Assembly (NCBI GenBank): GCA_964586835.1
Contig: CAZPIC010000022.1
Location: 1 to 40,381 of the forward strand
Source of the DNA: CAZLYF01 sp964586835
GTDB lineage: Bacteria > Bacillota > Clostridia > Christensenellales > Aristaeellaceae
Reading direction: 5' to 3'
Length of the DNA stretch: 40,381 bases
Shown: piece by piece, positions 7,797-16,363 of the stretch
Numbering within the stretch: the stretch's first letter is position 1
Layout of the letters: each line of letters starts with the position of its first letter
Made by a program: the position numbers and the translations under genes
The notes under the pieces: model-generated
Seen by the model: the letters and a program-made list of their open reading frames with translations, nothing else
Databases searched by the model: none
Told to the model about the DNA's origin: nothing

Positions 7797-8603
7797 TCAA
7801 CCCATCCTGCCCGCGGCCTTCAGGAACCGCCAGGACTCCGCCACGTCGGCATCAATCTGCTCCCGGGTGGGCGGTGTCCCGGTGAAGTATTCGATTTCCA
7901 CGCTGTATGCGCCGGCGTAGCCCACGGCGTCCAGGGCTTTAAATACCGCGTCCAGATCAATCCAGCCTTTGCCCAGCGCGGTGAACGCCCGGCTGTCGAA
8001 AGGCCCGTCCTTGTCCTTTAGGTGCACATGCTTGACATAGGCCGCGCATTTTAAGATATCGTCCTGTGGCAGCACGCCTCCATGGCGCGTGACATTGGCT
8101 GTGTCATACGCGATGCCCAGCAGCGGGCTGCCGATCCTGTCAATCAAGTCCAGCAGTTTCTCGCCGCTTCCATATCGCCCGTGGGTCTCAACAGCCAGAT
8201 TCATGCCGGCACGGGCACAGGCATCCAGTGCGACCGTGATTCCTTTCATCAGCCTGTCCTCTTGGACCTCCTCCTCGCCAAAGTGCGCTTCTCCCGCCGA
8301 AGTGACGATCGTATGGCATCCCAGCCTCTGTGCCAGCTGAACCGCTGCGCAGAAGTCCTGCAGCCGTTCGTCCTTGCCAAGGTCGCTGTGGGCGCTCATG
8401 ATCGGGATCGAAAGCCCCTGCCCTCGGATCATGTTGGCGATGTCATCGAGCATCCCGGGTGACATGTCTGGCATGATATGCTCTGTCCAGCCTTTGACCG
8501 CAGCGATCTCCAGATCCTCAAACCCAGCAGCGACGGCAGAGGACACCGCTGCCTCCAGGGGAAAGCCATGGTAGCTGTTGGTGTGCAGTGCCATCCTGTT
8601 CAT
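7797..8603 (-). CDS. Sugar phosphate isomerase/epimerase (xylose isomerase-like TIM barrel)
   Basis: From ATG 8603 the product is 268 residues. GGGAGG lies six bases upstream, which favours this start over ATG 8633, although the latter overlaps the regulator stop as ATGA. Candidate metal ligands are Glu in NLAVETHG, Asp in GIAYDTANV, His in HVHLKDKDG and Glu in YSVEIEY. It is a second, diverged TIM-barrel enzyme of the same superfamily as the one at 2586-3470, so the pathway seems to need two isomerase, epimerase or lyase steps. It is the first catabolic gene after the regulator. Confidence 0.92.
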   Translation of the reverse strand: MNRMALHTNSYHGFPLEAAVSSAVAAGFEDLEIAAVKGWTEHIMPDMSPGMLDDIANMIRGQGLSIPIMSAHSDLGKDERLQDFCAAVQLAQRLGCHTIVTSAGEAHFGEEEVQEDRLMKGITVALDACARAGMNLAVETHGRYGSGEKLLDLIDRIGSPLLGIAYDTANVTRHGGVLPQDDILKCAAYVKHVHLKDKDGPFDSRAFTALGKGWIDLDAVFKALDAVGYAGAYSVEIEYFTGTPPTREQIDADVAESWRFLKAAGRMG

Positions 8604-8629
8604 ATCCGCCTCCCGTGTTGCCGAGCTGC

Positions 8630-9907
8630 TCATTCAAAGCCTGCGAAGACATTGTCCACGTAATATTTCGCGATCCCCAGGGATTCGGCGTCATGCCGGG
8701 GCGTGGCATATCGTATCTGAACCTTGTTCATCACTTTTCTGAATCCGGATACAGCGATCTCCTCGCGCAGCAGATCCAGGAAAACGTCGCCCAGCTGTTC
8801 GATGCCGCCTCCCAGCACGACGATGTAGCATCCCAGGGCGCTGACAGCGTTGCTGATGCCCATGGCCAGGCGCTGCGCCGTGGTCTTCAGGACTCTGAGC
8901 GCCAGCTCATCTCCCCTCTCGGCTGCTGTGCACAGTATGAGAAGGCTGATCGCCCCCTCATCCCCTGTACACAGTGCAGACAGCACCGACTGCACGCCAG
9001 CACGCAGCTCCCGGACAGCAGCGTCAATCACGGCGTTCTGGTTCACATATCGCTCGAGGCATCCCCTGTTGCCGCAAAAGCACGGCCTGCCATCATAGTT
9101 GATGGAGATATGGCCTATTTCACCAGCCAGACCGCTGGCCCCGGCAAACAGCCTGCCGCCAAAGATGATGCCCGCGCCCACACCAAAGCCGATGTTGATG
9201 TACATAAAGTCGTTGATCGCATGTTCGCAGCAGCTTCTCTCCGCGTACGCAAGGCTTGCCGACACATTTCCGACCAGCAGGGGCATGTTAAGGCGGTCCC
9301 GGATCATCTCGATGAAACTCGCCGGTGCCTTGATCTGAAGGACAGACGAAGAGAAGTTGTCTTCTTCCCATGAAAAGGTCCCTGCGAAAGCCAGACAGAG
9401 GGCTCTGGTTCTGGACGGATCGAGGGCTTTTGCCTGATGGCGGATGAGGTCTTCCACCATGTCCACATAGATCTGTCCGTCAATGCTGCGGTAATGGACG
9501 GGAGAGTCGCTGATAACCTGGGCGGGCAAAAGCTCCTTCGGAAAGGGGGCAAAGAGTGTTTCCAGGGGCTCAAACGCCAGGTCGTACAGGATGTACTGTA
9601 TCCCTGTTGGCCGGAAAGAAATAACGGGGACTTGCAGACCGGAGGGATCGATCTCAAACAGGACGGGTTTTCGCCCGGTGGGAGAGTCGCCCATGCCTGT
9701 CTGGCGCACATAGCCCATCCGCACCAGCTCGTCCACCAGGGCGGAGACCGTCGTCGGCGTGAGCTTTGTCTCCCGGGCGAGCAGCGCGCGGGTGGTGCTC
9801 CCGCTGCCCATGATCAGGTCAAACAGGCGCCTGATGTTGACCTGCTTGATCGACTGCAGATCCAGCAGCGGGTTTTCGGGGAATTCCTTGTTATCAAAGT
9901 GTCTCAT
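8630..9907 (-). CDS. ROK family transcriptional regulator (NagC/XylR type)
   Basis: The 425-residue protein begins with a winged helix-turn-helix (about residues 16-85; RALLARETKLTPTTVSALVD). A ROK sugar-kinase-like domain follows, with the zinc-binding CFCGNRGCLE segment typical of the family. No kinase activity is implied: such regulators sense a sugar or sugar phosphate and release DNA. It heads the nine-gene sugar operon, and a TTTGTTA-N11-TAACAAA dyad lies 26-50 bp upstream, overlapping the promoter, so autoregulation and control of the whole operon are likely. Which sugar it senses is unknown. Confidence 0.93.
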   Translation of the reverse strand: MRHFDNKEFPENPLLDLQSIKQVNIRRLFDLIMGSGSTTRALLARETKLTPTTVSALVDELVRMGYVRQTGMGDSPTGRKPVLFEIDPSGLQVPVISFRPTGIQYILYDLAFEPLETLFAPFPKELLPAQVISDSPVHYRSIDGQIYVDMVEDLIRHQAKALDPSRTRALCLAFAGTFSWEEDNFSSSVLQIKAPASFIEMIRDRLNMPLLVGNVSASLAYAERSCCEHAINDFMYINIGFGVGAGIIFGGRLFAGASGLAGEIGHISINYDGRPCFCGNRGCLERYVNQNAVIDAAVRELRAGVQSVLSALCTGDEGAISLLILCTAAERGDELALRVLKTTAQRLAMGISNAVSALGCYIVVLGGGIEQLGDVFLDLLREEIAVSGFRKVMNKVQIRYATPRHDAESLGIAKYYVDNVFAGFE

Positions 9908-9932
9908 GTCCTGACCCTGCCTCTGCGGACTG

Positions 9933-9957
9933 TTTGTTAATCCAATGAACTAACAAA
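9933..9957. promoter_or_regulatory. ROK-type operator dyad
   Basis: TTTGTTA (9933-9939) and TAACAAA (9951-9957) form a perfect 7 bp inverted repeat around 11 bases. ROK regulators of the XylR type are known to bind TTTGTT/AACAAA-like palindromes. The site lies just downstream of and touching the candidate -10 box of the divergently oriented regulator gene start. It could therefore block transcription of the operon in the absence of inducer. Confidence 0.65.
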
Positions 9958-9986
9958 TGTTTGCACAGAATTGCACGCCGCGTCAA
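9957..9986 (-). promoter_or_regulatory. Candidate promoter of the sugar operon
   Basis: On the minus strand TTGACG (9986-9981) is followed after 18 bases by AAACAT (9962-9957). The -35 box is good and the -10 box is poor, as expected for a regulated promoter. The ROK operator overlaps its downstream end, about 50 bases before the regulator ATG. Confidence 0.4.
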
Positions 9987-10051
9987 GGGCTCTGCGCATC
10001 TTCGTCAGATTGTATGAATTATCTCGATTATTTTAGGTGTTATGACAAGAC

Positions 10052-10077
10052 GCCGGCTTCCGCCACCGGAAGCCGGC
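10052..10077 (-). terminator. Hairpin terminator of the polysaccharide operon
   Basis: GCCGGCTTCCG (10052-10062) pairs perfectly with CGGAAGCCGGC (10067-10077) over a four-base loop, about 75 bases after the acyltransferase stop. On the minus strand the stem is followed by GTCTTGTC, a weak T-rich tail. It probably ends transcription from 15383-10151 and insulates the ROK promoter region. Confidence 0.6.
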
Positions 10078-10150
10078 CATTCGACTGCAGGGGACACTGT
10101 CCAGCGTTTGTCGCCGCTTAGCCCCCCCTCGTCCCCGGGGCACCAGGCGC

Positions 10151-10879
10151 TTACCCGCAGGCTGGCGCATGGATCTGGCACAGCTCGCTCGTCCGCTGCC
10201 GGAAATATTCCGCGATGTCCGTAACGCTCGCTGCGTCAAGGTCTTCCTCAATCTTGCCCAGGTAGAAGGGCTGCCCGATGATGATCGTATTGGATTTCTT
10301 TGAATAGTACAAAGGGCAGATGGGCAAATCCTCCCCGCGTATCTTTCGGTACAGTCTGGCAAACAGCACAAACCCCGCAAGATACTCCACAGGCATTTCA
10401 TAATAGCCTTCCTGTGAGTTTTCAGGAAAAACCACAACGCTTTTCCCGTTGCCGACCGCACGCACGCTGATTTCCAGCGTCTTTCTAAAACGGCCGTCCT
10501 GGTAGGTGGGGATGACAGCAGCGCCCCGGTAGAACATGCCCACGATAAACCCGAACAGATACGCCATGAGCATCGCGGGACCTTTGCTCCACTTGAGTTT
10601 CTGCCGGTAGAAAACATGGTACAGATAGTGCTTGCGCTCACGAAAGCTGCCGCACATCTGGTGCACTCCCCAGAACACAAAGTCGCGGGGAAGGAAGAGT
10701 TCCAGCTTGAAGGGCCCTGCGGCAGAGCTGTGGTTCGCCAGGTACAGCGCGGGCATCTGCCCCAGGGAACTTAGATCCAACACGCGCGGCCGTTTGACAA
10801 AAAGGCGCACAATCGCTTTGGTGGCACCGAACACAGGATGGCGACGCTGGATCAGGCGCTCTCTTTCCTCAATCGTCAT
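10151..10879 (-). CDS. PlsC-like lysophospholipid/glycerol-3-phosphate acyltransferase
   Basis: The 242-residue protein has the acyltransferase block I in the form NHSSAAGPFKLE, where the usual NHx4D aspartate is replaced by another residue. Block III is VVFPENSQEGY, an EGT-like motif. A hydrophobic patch suggests membrane association. Canonical PlsC acylates lysophosphatidate. Because it is the last gene of a polysaccharide operon, it may instead acylate a lipid anchor or glycan. The altered HX4D motif makes activity or substrate uncertain. The stop is followed by a hairpin terminator. Confidence 0.8.
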   Translation of the reverse strand: MTIEERERLIQRRHPVFGATKAIVRLFVKRPRVLDLSSLGQMPALYLANHSSAAGPFKLELFLPRDFVFWGVHQMCGSFRERKHYLYHVFYRQKLKWSKGPAMLMAYLFGFIVGMFYRGAAVIPTYQDGRFRKTLEISVRAVGNGKSVVVFPENSQEGYYEMPVEYLAGFVLFARLYRKIRGEDLPICPLYYSKKSNTIIIGQPFYLGKIEEDLDAASVTDIAEYFRQRTSELCQIHAPACG

Positions 10880-10920
10880 AGTGTCCTCCGTATTTCAATG
10901 CTGGCAAATCGCCACAGGTT

Positions 10921-12009
10921 TCAGGGGACGGACAGCAAGCCCCTCCGCCTGGCCGGAAGCAGGAGGCCGCGCTGCAGGCTCAGCCTGAAGGCTGTTTCCG
11001 TCAGCCGGTACATCCCCCCAAAGAGAGCGCCGCAAACAAGCTGATGGAAACTTCCCGGCAAAGACTCGGATGCCCGGGGCGCAAAAAGGCGCAGCCGGGA
11101 ATACATCTTCGGGTGAAGTCTCCGGAGCTTCGCCCACAAATCCAGCTGCCGTGTCCGGCTCTCCCCTGAGCCGTTCGCGCCGACAATCAGGGTGTTTAAC
11201 CGTATCATTCCGGAAAGCCGGCGCTCCAGATACTTAGAAAGGTTTGGCGCGTCTTCTCGGGTCGCGTTCCAGTCGATGCGTTCCAGCAGAAGGCTGATCA
11301 CGCGGGCATGGTCTGCAGCCCGGGTGACCAGCACCCTGCCTTCAATGGTCTGCCCCGGCCTGCCAACCGCGTAATGATACAGCGGACGGTCCAGGTAATA
11401 GGCCGACCTGACCTTTGCAAGCGGCGTGTACGCAAACAAATTGTCCGTGTAGAAGACATGGGCAGGAATATCGGGCACGGTCTCTCTCAAGAAGTCGGTC
11501 CTGTAGACAAAGGCGTGCAGCGAAAGAAGGTGTGCAAAGGTAAAGCGCCCAAGGTCCCTCCATCCGAAGGCGCTGCCGGCCGGAAGCACGCTGTCAAAAT
11601 GCACTTCCCGATATTTCCCTGTGGGCAGGTGTTCATACACCACATCACAGACGATCAGTTCCGGCGGGTCTCCACCAGCCGCAAAGCTTCCGACAAGCGT
11701 AAGCAAGGCCTTCAAACCCACGCTGTCCGCCCAGTCATCTGAATCGAGCACCTTAAAATAAAGCCCCCGCGCCTCCTCCAGGCAACGGCTTACAGCCCTG
11801 CCATAGCCGCTGTTGGCCTGGTTCAGGGACCGCGCTGTCCCGGGATAGAGCGCCTCAAAGCTGTCCGCGATCTTCCCTGTATCATCCGTGGATCCATCGT
11901 TCATGATCAGGATCTCGACGGAGTCCCCTGCAACCTGCAGGCTGCCCAGGCAGCGCTCCATCCATGCAGCAGCGTTGTAGCAGGGAACCGCGAAGGTAAT
12001 CAGCACCAT
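10921..12009 (-). CDS. Family 2 glycosyltransferase
   Basis: From ATG 12009 the product is 362 residues and begins directly with the GT-A fold (MVLITFAVPCYNAAAWMERC). Motifs include the nucleotide-binding NDGSTDDT and the DXD-like DSDDW, expected to bind the sugar-nucleotide and metal. The longer open frame upstream has no such similarity. Soluble GT2 enzymes transfer one sugar to a lipid-linked or protein acceptor at the inner membrane face. Between a CapF-like enzyme and an acyltransferase, it most likely builds a capsule, lipoglycan or teichoic-acid-like polymer. Donor and acceptor are unknown. Confidence 0.9.
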   Translation of the reverse strand: MVLITFAVPCYNAAAWMERCLGSLQVAGDSVEILIMNDGSTDDTGKIADSFEALYPGTARSLNQANSGYGRAVSRCLEEARGLYFKVLDSDDWADSVGLKALLTLVGSFAAGGDPPELIVCDVVYEHLPTGKYREVHFDSVLPAGSAFGWRDLGRFTFAHLLSLHAFVYRTDFLRETVPDIPAHVFYTDNLFAYTPLAKVRSAYYLDRPLYHYAVGRPGQTIEGRVLVTRAADHARVISLLLERIDWNATREDAPNLSKYLERRLSGMIRLNTLIVGANGSGESRTRQLDLWAKLRRLHPKMYSRLRLFAPRASESLPGSFHQLVCGALFGGMYRLTETAFRLSLQRGLLLPARRRGLLSVP

Positions 12010-12174
12010 GTCCAAGCCTTTCGCGGGCGCAGACCAGAATAAAAAGCCTGCGCGTCCGCTCACAGAAGCACGCAGAGCATAGCATGCGTTCCTTGGTCTT
12101 TCAATCGTTTCGGCCTGCACCCCACACAACAACAGCCCCCTTTGTGAGCCGGGCCTGTGTTCGTGACGGATGGC

Positions 12175-13338
12175 CTATACCTTAAGATAGAATGTATCGG
12201 GATGCTCAGGGTCGAAAGCTTCGCTGGCCCACATGACGGTGATCAGATCTTCGCTGTCTGAAAGGTTTTCTATATGGTGGGTATATCCTGGCGGGATCTC
12301 CACCGCCTGGAGGCTCTCCCCGTTCACAGGCACCTCGATCAGCGGATGCTCTCCGTCCTGAGGGGCCGCGTCCGCTTTGCGAAACCGTATCACGCCAAAG
12401 CCCGACACCACAATGAACTTTTCGCTCTTGCTGTGGTGCCAGTGGTTGCCTTTGGTGACGCCCGGGCGCGTGATGTTCACGGACACCTGGCCGCGTTCGG
12501 GGGTGCGAAGCATCTCCGTGAAGCTTCCCCGGGCATCCGTATTCATTTTCAGCGGGAAGGCCCAGCGGTCCTCCGGCAGGAAAGAAAGCCAGGTCGCGTA
12601 AAGCTTGCGGGTAAAGCCGTCGGACAGGACGGGTACGGACAGGTTTTCACGGCTGTCCTCAAATGCACGCAATAGCTCCGTGATCTGCCCCAGGCTTCTC
12701 TGATACGTCACAGGCACCGCGCAGTATGCGCCCTCCCGATGCTCGCGGCTCGCGAGCGCCTCCACCAGCTCGTTGACAACATCGTCGATATACACGAGAG
12801 TCAGCAGCGCACCCGGGTCGTTTACCGTGATGGGCAGCCCGCGGGCGATGCGGTGACAGAAGGTTGCCACAGCGCTGTTGTAGTCCGGCCGGCTCCACTT
12901 GCCAAAGACATTGGGAAAGCGGTAGACCAGGGCTTTCGAGCCGCTCCTTCGCGCGTGGGCCATCAGAAGCTCTTCGCCACCACGCTTGGAACGCCCATAC
13001 GCGTTGTCCAGGACTGCCTGGGCAGAGGAGGCAAGCATGACAGGGCACGGGTTTTCGTGCTTTTCCAGCAACTCAAGCAGCCGAGCCGTCAGGCCGACGT
13101 TGCCGGTGACAAACTCGGACGGGTCTGCAGGGCGGTTGACGCCGGCCAGGTGAAACACGAAGTCCGTCTCGGCACAGTACCTGTCAAGGAGCGCAGGATC
13201 GGTATCGAGGTCAACCCCAAGGAGGGCGATCTCCGCGCCCAGCCCCTCACGCTTCGCCTTGCCATCGCGGATATTTTCGAGCTCGGCGGCCAGATTTCTT
13301 CCCATGAAGCCTGCGATGCCCGTGATCAGAATCTTCAT
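12175..13338 (-). CDS. CapF/FnlB-like bifunctional UDP-sugar reductase with C-terminal cupin
   Basis: From ATG 13338 (GGAGG six bases upstream) the product is 387 residues. The N-terminal half is an extended short-chain dehydrogenase with GIAGFMGRN and the YxxxK pair in AYGRSKRGGE. The C-terminal ~130 residues form a cupin, with metal-binding histidines likely in GNHWHHSKSEKF and a further HH pair near the end. This architecture matches CapF of Staphylococcus, which epimerises and reduces a UDP-4-keto-sugar on the way to UDP-N-acetyl-L-fucosamine. The preceding dehydratase could supply a 4-keto substrate. CapE/CapG partners are not in the window. Confidence 0.9.
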   Translation of the reverse strand: MKILITGIAGFMGRNLAAELENIRDGKAKREGLGAEIALLGVDLDTDPALLDRYCAETDFVFHLAGVNRPADPSEFVTGNVGLTARLLELLEKHENPCPVMLASSAQAVLDNAYGRSKRGGEELLMAHARRSGSKALVYRFPNVFGKWSRPDYNSAVATFCHRIARGLPITVNDPGALLTLVYIDDVVNELVEALASREHREGAYCAVPVTYQRSLGQITELLRAFEDSRENLSVPVLSDGFTRKLYATWLSFLPEDRWAFPLKMNTDARGSFTEMLRTPERGQVSVNITRPGVTKGNHWHHSKSEKFIVVSGFGVIRFRKADAAPQDGEHPLIEVPVNGESLQAVEIPPGYTHHIENLSDSEDLITVMWASEAFDPEHPDTFYLKV

Positions 13339-13358
13339 CCGCTTCCTCCGTGGCACGC

Positions 13359-15383
13359 TCAGGGCAGCATCGCCTTCTGCCCCTCCGGCGCCTTCCCTTC
13401 CGTGTGATCGGCCTCACAGCCGTTTTGAAAGCTGGGAACCATGCCATGCAGGATGGGCAGGATTTGGCCATGGTCCGATAGCACCGCGGCGCGCAGGAGA
13501 CGCAACTGGTTTGCAAACGCCTCGTCGTCTATGTCGAGTGGCGGGGCAGCAAGGATTTTTTCATGTGCTGTTTTTGTAACCTGCCCAAGCTCTGTGTCTA
13601 GCAGGAGCTCTTCATGGAGCTTTTCTCCCGGCCTCATGCCTGTGATGGCAATGGGCATGTCCACATCGGGTTCAAAGCCGTAGAAGCGGATCAGCTTATC
13701 TGCCAGGTCCTTGATGCGTACGGGTTCACCCATCTCCAGGATATAGATGGTGCCCGAATCGTCCATGCCACCTGCCTGCAGCACCAGCTGCGCTGCTTCC
13801 GGAATCGTCATGAAATAGCGGGTGGCCTCCGGATGGGTCAGGGTGACGGGGCCCCCGTTTTTGATCTGCCTTTCAAACAGCGGGATTACACTGCCGTGAG
13901 AGCCTAAGACATTTCCAAAGCGCACCGCCATGCATTTCATGTCCGTCTTGCGGGCGTACTGCTGGATCAGGATTTCCGTCACGCGCTTGGTGGCGCCCAT
14001 GATGTTGGTGGGATTGACCGCCTTGTCCGTGGACAGCTGCACAAAGCGCACGACCCCGTGAGAAGCAGCAGACTCAAGGAGATTCAAGGTGCCAAACACG
14101 TTGTTCTTAATCGCTTCAGCAGGGCTTTTCTCCATGAGAGGCACGTGCTTGTGTGCTGCCGCGTGGAACACCACCCGGGGGCGCCAGGCCTCCATCACCT
14201 CGTCCAGACGCTCCCGGTCACGGATGGACCCCACCAGTACGTCCACCCGGCAGGAAAGGCCATAATATTGCTGCAGTTCAACCAGCAGCTCATAGGCACA
14301 GTTTTCATAGTTATCGAAGATGATGAGCTGCGCCGGATCGAACTTCATCACCTGGCGGCAGATCTCCGCCCCGATGCTTCCGCCTCCCCCCGTCACCAGG
14401 ACCGTTTCTCCGCTCAGATAGCCGCTGATGCTTCCAATGTCCAGGCTGATCTCCTCCCGTGAGAGAAAGTCAGCGATGTTGGGCTCACGCATGGTGATGG
14501 TGCCTTTTTGATGGAACTCCTCCTCCACCCTGCGCGGGTCCGACAGGATGCGCACGCGGCACTTCGTCGCGTTGCATAAGGCGATGACCTGCTCGATTCG
14601 TTCGCCCTTGAGCGAGGGCATGGCGATGATGATCTTGCGTATGTCAAGCTGCTTCACCAGCTTCGGAATGTCCTCAATTTTGCCGCGGACGGTGATGCCC
14701 TGGACGGACATGCCCTGCTTTTCCGGCGCATCATCCACAAAGGCAACGGGGCGGCCAAAGCCGTGGTTGTCAGTCCTGGCCTGCCTGGCGACATAGTTGC
14801 CCGCATCCCCTGCCCCGACAATCATCAGCGGGGAGATATCCGGAGCCAGTCGCGCTACGCTGTGCCTTTTCTGGGACTGTCGGCCGCGGAAGCTTCTGGC
14901 CATCAGACGTGAGGACACAATCATGCCCATAGCAAGAATACAGGCAGAAACGAGCACCGCCCGGGACAGGCCCCAGCCAAGCACGTTGTTGAGCGCTACG
15001 CTCAGGAGGCCTGCCAGCGCGATGACCGCCGATTGATACAGCAGCTGGCGGCCACCTGCGTAGCGCCACATGATAGAGTACAGGTTAAACGCTCCGAAAA
15101 CCCCTCCGTACAGAAGAAGAAGGATGGGCATAAAACGCAGCATGTCAGCCCGCAAATCCCCGGGGACCGCTCCTTCATAGCGCAGGAGGACCGCCAGCAC
15201 TAAAGCCACCGCCACGATAAAGACGTCAAGCAGGGCCAGGCAGATATGGCGGCGATATCGAATGTATCGCTTAAACAATGGGCGCACCCCGCAGGCTCCA
15301 GTGAAATAGGGGCGTCCGCGCCGAAAGAATCTGTAAGAATCCGTGCATAATACCCCCCTGCCTGGCTGTTTCACAGGCATCAT
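13359..15383 (-). CDS. PglF/CapD-type membrane nucleotide-sugar 4,6-dehydratase
   Basis: From ATG 15383 the product is 674 residues. It has about four N-terminal membrane segments, a nucleotide-binding middle region (IIIAMPS), a Rossmann site GGGGSIGAE near residue 330 and LSTDKAVNPTNIMGATKR near 450. In this family Met and Lys of the latter replace the usual YxxxK. WbpM/PglF/CapD enzymes convert UDP-GlcNAc to the 4-keto-6-deoxy sugar that starts synthesis of rare amino sugars. An open frame extends to 15443, but the promoter at 15455-15483 would start RNA at about 15448, favouring the shorter start. The next gene, CapF-like, is 20 bp downstream. Confidence 0.92.
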   Translation of the reverse strand: MMPVKQPGRGVLCTDSYRFFRRGRPYFTGACGVRPLFKRYIRYRRHICLALLDVFIVAVALVLAVLLRYEGAVPGDLRADMLRFMPILLLLYGGVFGAFNLYSIMWRYAGGRQLLYQSAVIALAGLLSVALNNVLGWGLSRAVLVSACILAMGMIVSSRLMARSFRGRQSQKRHSVARLAPDISPLMIVGAGDAGNYVARQARTDNHGFGRPVAFVDDAPEKQGMSVQGITVRGKIEDIPKLVKQLDIRKIIIAMPSLKGERIEQVIALCNATKCRVRILSDPRRVEEEFHQKGTITMREPNIADFLSREEISLDIGSISGYLSGETVLVTGGGGSIGAEICRQVMKFDPAQLIIFDNYENCAYELLVELQQYYGLSCRVDVLVGSIRDRERLDEVMEAWRPRVVFHAAAHKHVPLMEKSPAEAIKNNVFGTLNLLESAASHGVVRFVQLSTDKAVNPTNIMGATKRVTEILIQQYARKTDMKCMAVRFGNVLGSHGSVIPLFERQIKNGGPVTLTHPEATRYFMTIPEAAQLVLQAGGMDDSGTIYILEMGEPVRIKDLADKLIRFYGFEPDVDMPIAITGMRPGEKLHEELLLDTELGQVTKTAHEKILAAPPLDIDDEAFANQLRLLRAAVLSDHGQILPILHGMVPSFQNGCEADHTEGKAPEGQKAMLP

Positions 15384-15454
15384 GTCCGTGCTTCCGCCCT
15401 CCGTCGCATCCCGGACTGAACGCGAACCCGCCATAACAGGCAAAGTACCTTTGG

Positions 15455-15483
15455 ATTATACCCTCAGGTATATAAAACCGCAA
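15455..15483 (-). promoter_or_regulatory. Promoter of the polysaccharide operon
   Basis: On the minus strand TTGCGG (15483-15478) is separated by exactly 17 bases from a perfect TATAAT (15460-15455). Predicted transcription start is about 15448, giving a leader of about 65 bases to ATG 15383. GGAGGG at 15402-15397 is the best ribosome binding site, though its 13-base spacing is long. Confidence 0.6.
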
Positions 15484-15719
15484 ACTTCTCCTTACCGCGG
15501 AAAGGGGGTCGTCCTTTGGGCCATCGGAGGGGGAGCCGAGTACTTGACGGGCGTAGTATAATGGTGGGCGTTGGCGCAGGGGCAGCAGCCATCCTTCAGA
15601 GACGATGCTCAGGGTGCCTGAAGGCGAAAATGCGGGAATCCGCGCGGCCAGACCCCCATGCAGGCCTTCTGTCTGCGCAATATGCGGGACAAGCGTCAAA
15701 ATGGACAGGGAAGTGGGGG

Positions 15720-16001
15720 TTGGGAAAATTGGGATCCGCTACACCTTGGTGGATGGTTGTCGTGCTCGGCATGGGGATCGTCTTTATCGGACTGGGCCTT
15801 ATGGTGCTCATGTGCAATGGGCTGCGCCTGTTGTTTTACAGGGCGCGGCAGAACGGTCCCAGCCCGGCTTCGCCGGTTGACGAGGGCATACCTGACAGAA
15901 AAAGGCTGATTGCAGCCGTCTCTGCCGCCATTGCAGAAACCGAAGGGACAAACCTGGCCGGCTTTCGCATTGTTTCATTGAAAAGGAGAGGGGCTCTATG
16001 A
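15720..16001 (+). CDS. oadG: Sodium-pump decarboxylase gamma subunit (OadG-like)
   Basis: The recognisable part has one hydrophobic helix (WWMVVVLGMGIVFIGLGLMV) and a polar tail. It ends with LIAAVSAAIAETEG followed by FRIVSLKR, which is typical of OadG subunits. OadG assembles and stabilises the sodium-pumping decarboxylase in the membrane. The start is uncertain: TTG 15720 gives 93 residues, ATG 15753 gives 82, and the upstream open frame to 15516 shows no similarity. It overlaps the biotin-carrier gene by 4 bp (ATGA). First gene of the decarboxylase operon. Confidence 0.8.
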   Translation: MGKLGSATPWWMVVVLGMGIVFIGLGLMVLMCNGLRLLFYRARQNGPSPASPVDEGIPDRKRLIAAVSAAIAETEGTNLAGFRIVSLKRRGAL

Positions 16002-16354
16002 AAAAATACCGGGTCATTGTGGACGGGACAGAGTATGAGATTGGCATTGAGGCGCTGGATGATGCGGCGCTCCATCCGCCGGCAACCGCAAGCGCTGCGG
16101 CCCCGCCCCCCAGTGTAGAGAACAAAAAAAATACATCCGGCGGAGAAAGGATCCTCTCTCCCATGCCCGGCAACATTCTCTCCGTGCGCGTCCAGTCAGG
16201 GGGCGCCGTAAAAAAGGGCCAGGTGCTTTTGATCCTGGAAGCCATGAAAATGGAAAACGAGATCATCGCACCACGGGATGCCGTCGTCCTTTCCATGGAC
16301 GTTTCAAGTGGCATGACGGTCGATACGGGCACTCTCCTCTGCGTGCTCCAGTAG
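15998..16354 (+). CDS. Biotin carboxyl carrier subunit of sodium-pump decarboxylase
   Basis: The 118-residue protein has an N-terminal domain, an Ala/Pro-rich flexible linker (residues 28-45) and a C-terminal biotinyl domain. The domain contains EAMKMENE at 81-88; Lys84 is the expected biotinylation site. It carries CO2 as carboxybiotin from the alpha subunit to the beta subunit. In Klebsiella OadA the equivalent domain is fused to the carboxyltransferase, but here it is a separate gene, as in several Firmicutes. An AGGAGAGG ribosome binding site precedes ATG, and the gene overlaps the gamma subunit. Confidence 0.92.
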   Translation: MKKYRVIVDGTEYEIGIEALDDAALHPPATASAAAPPPSVENKKNTSGGERILSPMPGNILSVRVQSGGAVKKGQVLLILEAMKMENEIIAPRDAVVLSMDVSSGMTVDTGTLLCVLQ

Positions 16355-16363
16355 GAGGCGCGC

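Noticed and set aside
15557..15562. TATAAT on the plus strand before the OadG gene
   Set aside because: The nearby TTGACG is only 7 bases upstream and no -35 lies at 16-18 bases, so I do not call it a promoter.
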